Positions 62,903 to 64,000 of a stretch of DNA of 64,000 bases are shown here, one piece after another. The stretch comes from Jeongeupia chitinilytica (GTDB lineage: Bacteria; Pseudomonadota; Gammaproteobacteria; Burkholderiales; Chitinibacteraceae). A program made the position numbers and the translations under genes. Position 1 is the stretch's first letter. Each line of letters starts with the position of its first letter. Where the stretch lies: assembly GCF_014652315.1 (NCBI RefSeq), contig NZ_BMYO01000007.1:62001-126000 (forward strand), read 5' to 3'. Under the pieces are notes generated by a model that made no database searches, was not told the DNA's origin, and saw only the letters and a list, made by a program, of their open reading frames with translations.

Positions 62903-63300
62903 TGTTCAAGAAGAAAAAGGGGAGCCAGCGGATCGACAGCCTGATCGGCCACGGCACCCAGTTTGACGGCGAGTTGCGTTTCGCCGGCGGTCTCCGCGTC
63001 GACGGCATCGTCGCGGGCAATGTGGTTGCGGTCGACGCCCAGCACGGGACGCTGGTCGTGTCGGAAAAGGCCCGGATCGAAGGCGGGGTACGCGCGACCC
63101 ATTTGATCCTCAACGGCGAGATCGCCGGGCCGATCGAGGTCAGCCACTACGTCGAGCTGCAGCCCAAGGCGCGAGTCCACGGCGACCTGACCTACAAGGT
63201 CCTGGAAATGCACCCCGGCGCGGTGATCGAAGGCCGGTTGATCCCGCTCGACGGCGCGAAAGTCATCACCGCGGCAGAAGTGCCGGCCGGCGCCGATTGA
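62902..63300 (+). CDS. bactofilin
   Basis: 132 residues. Bactofilin (DUF583) beta-solenoid: IDSLIGHGTQFDGELRFAGG, LRVDGIVAGNV, LVVSEKARIEGGV, LILNGEIAGPI, and VHGDLTYKVLEMHPGAVIEGRL are successive turns. Bactofilins polymerise without nucleotides and scaffold cell-wall or polar proteins. AGGAGG precedes ATG 62902. A basic tip (FKKKKGSQR) may touch membrane. Confidence 0.95.
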   Translation: MFKKKKGSQRIDSLIGHGTQFDGELRFAGGLRVDGIVAGNVVAVDAQHGTLVVSEKARIEGGVRATHLILNGEIAGPIEVSHYVELQPKARVHGDLTYKVLEMHPGAVIEGRLIPLDGAKVITAAEVPAGAD

Positions 63301-63326
63301 CCCGCCGGCAGGGTCGGCGCGATAAT
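63297..63326 (+). promoter_or_regulatory. sigma-70 promoter of erpA
   Basis: TTGACC (63297-63302), 18-base spacer, GATAAT (63321-63326). It overlaps the bactofilin stop and would start near 63333, inside the adjoining dyad. Confidence 0.7.
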
Positions 63327-63328
63327 CC

Positions 63329-63346
63329 TAGTTGTTTAGTCAACTA
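63329..63346. promoter_or_regulatory. dyad at the erpA transcription start
   Basis: TAGTTG-TTTAGT-CAACTA, a perfect 6+6 inverted repeat placed at about -4 to +14 of the predicted start, where a repressor would block initiation. An iron-sulfur regulator such as IscR is an obvious candidate, but the match to the known IscR type 2 consensus is poor. Confidence 0.5.
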
Positions 63347-63364
63347 TTAAATGTGGAGTATGCG

Positions 63365-63718
63365 ATGACCACCGCAACTGCCGAAATGCCCAGCCCGTTC
63401 CTGTTCACCGACGCCGCTGCAAGCAAGGTGGCCGAACTGATCGCCGAGGAAGGAAATCCCGACCTCAAGCTGCGCGTTTTCGTGACCGGCGGCGGCTGTT
63501 CCGGCTTCCAGTACGGCTTTACCTTCGACGAAATCGTCAATGACGACGACACCGAAGTGAACAAGGGCGGCGTGACGCTGCTGGTCGATCCGATGAGCTA
63601 CCAGTACCTTGTTGGCGCCGAAATCGACTATGTCGACAGCCTTGAAGGCTCGCAATTCACGATCAAGAATCCGAATGCCCAGTCGACCTGCGGCTGCGGT
63701 TCGTCGTTCTCGGTCTGA
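63365..63718 (+). CDS. erpA: iron-sulfur cluster insertion protein ErpA
   Basis: 117 residues, A-type carrier. The three cluster Cys are in VTGGGCSGFQY and STCGCGSSFSV. FTDAAASKVAELIAEEGN is the N-terminal family motif. Delivers Fe-S clusters to apo-proteins, including those of isoprenoid synthesis and respiration. GTGGAG precedes the ATG; terminator follows. Confidence 0.97.
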   Translation: MTTATAEMPSPFLFTDAAASKVAELIAEEGNPDLKLRVFVTGGGCSGFQYGFTFDEIVNDDDTEVNKGGVTLLVDPMSYQYLVGAEIDYVDSLEGSQFTIKNPNAQSTCGCGSSFSV

Positions 63719-63735
63719 TCCGGCGGTCTGGATGC

Positions 63736-63763
63736 AAAAGGGAAGCGCGGGCGCTTCCCTTTT
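63736..63763 (+). terminator. intrinsic terminator of erpA
   Basis: AAAAGGGAAGCGC (63736-63748) and GCGCTTCCCTTTT (63751-63763), with further T. Confidence 0.9.
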
Positions 63764-63848
63764 TCTTTGTCGCAAACCTGAAACCGACTTGCCTTGCGGG
63801 CGCGCTTCGGCCCGATAATGGCAGTTCGATACCCAAGGGGAGCGGTGC

Positions 63849-64000
63849 ATGTTCGAATCGGCAAATCTCGGTCACAGGATCGGCAAGGACGAGTACCGCA
63901 AGCGCGAAGCCGTACTGCGCGAGGCGCTGCTGGCGGCCCAGTTCAAGCTTGGCCGGCAGGGCGAGTTTCCGGTGGTGATCCTGCTCTCGGGTGTGCCGAC
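63849..64000 (+). CDS. polyphosphate:AMP phosphotransferase, N-terminal part
   Basis: The first ~50 codons; the gene runs off the window end. MFESANLGHRIGKDEYRKRE, LREALLAAQFKLGRQGEFPV and VILLSGVP match the start of the two-domain Pap/PPK2 family, which phosphorylates AMP with polyphosphate. The Walker A loop should follow directly beyond the edge. GGGGAG precedes the ATG. Confidence 0.82.
   Translation, partial: MFESANLGHRIGKDEYRKREAVLREALLAAQFKLGRQGEFPVVILLSGVP

Noticed and set aside
63329..63346. The erpA dyad as a standard IscR type 2 site
   Set aside because: The CC(C/T)A-N7-T(A/G)GG core is not matched on the right half-site, so it is kept only as an unassigned dyad.

Overview
The window is high-GC, gene-dense bacterial chromosome, most likely a betaproteobacterium of the order Neisseriales. 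This is inferred from the mix of families and their order: argC, a DUF6776 protein, a bactofilin and erpA in a row; pilT-pilU-fimV; a Coq7-type ubiquinone hydroxylase; and polyphosphate:AMP phosphotransferase. There is no prophage, IS element, CRISPR array, rRNA or tRNA that I could recognise. About 68 protein genes are packed into both strands, and many neighbours overlap by 1-4 bases (ATGA or TGATG junctions).

Layout. 1-3.5 kb: end of a thioredoxin-like gene, then a sigma-32-type promoter, dnaK and dnaJ. 3.5-9.5 kb: DUF4870 protein, amino-acid binding protein, coaD, a Gly-rich secreted peptide, an RlmK-like methyltransferase, an exonuclease/GIY-YIG fusion and an Asp/Glu racemase. 9.5-17.2 kb: PIG-L deacetylase, two TerC-superfamily membrane proteins, tatD, trpS, a trpS-like paralogue and moeB. 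17.2-27.3 kb (minus strand apart from an arsR-type gene and fxsA): gpmI-envC-ctpA, cutA-dsbD-tlpA and yggS-proC-yggT-yggU. 27.4-36.7 kb: pilT-pilU-fimV, uvrA, a YajR-like MFS transporter and ssb. 36.7-44.3 kb: an accessory-looking segment with a GNAT gene, three tandem tail-collar (MdpB-type) genes and a divergent 1,629-residue Ig-repeat autotransporter. 44.4-54 kb: a three-domain lipoprotein, a LOG protein, mltD-gloB-yafS-rnhA-dnaQ in the E. coli order, and ispD-fRMsr-ispF. 54-64 kb: lpxH, a diguanylate cyclase, two cyclophilins, coq7, a formate/nitrite channel, osmC, rplM-rpsI, argC, bactofilin, erpA and the start of a polyphosphate:AMP phosphotransferase.

The most unusual part is around trpS (13.5-15.9 kb). 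trpS is preceded by a short reading frame ending in tandem Trp codons, then by RNA segments that can form mutually exclusive 1:2, 2:3 and 3:4 hairpins, the last one a terminator. This is the layout of a ribosome-mediated attenuator. Facing trpS, across one shared bidirectional terminator, is a TrpRS paralogue that has lost both class I signature motifs. It has its own leader frame containing a Trp codon and its own 1:2/2:3/3:4 hairpin set, with the same 8-base terminator stem. Together these suggest a tryptophan-responsive pair of a synthetase and a TrpRS-derived pseudoenzyme.

Other regulatory signals: an FNR/ANR-like box before the formate/nitrite channel, a dyad on a strong promoter before erpA, an inverted repeat before the ArsR-type gene, and a candidate small RNA (hairpin, C/U-rich anti-Shine-Dalgarno segment, U-tract terminator) just before the rplM promoter. 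All functions come from reading sequence and family knowledge; nothing was searched or measured.
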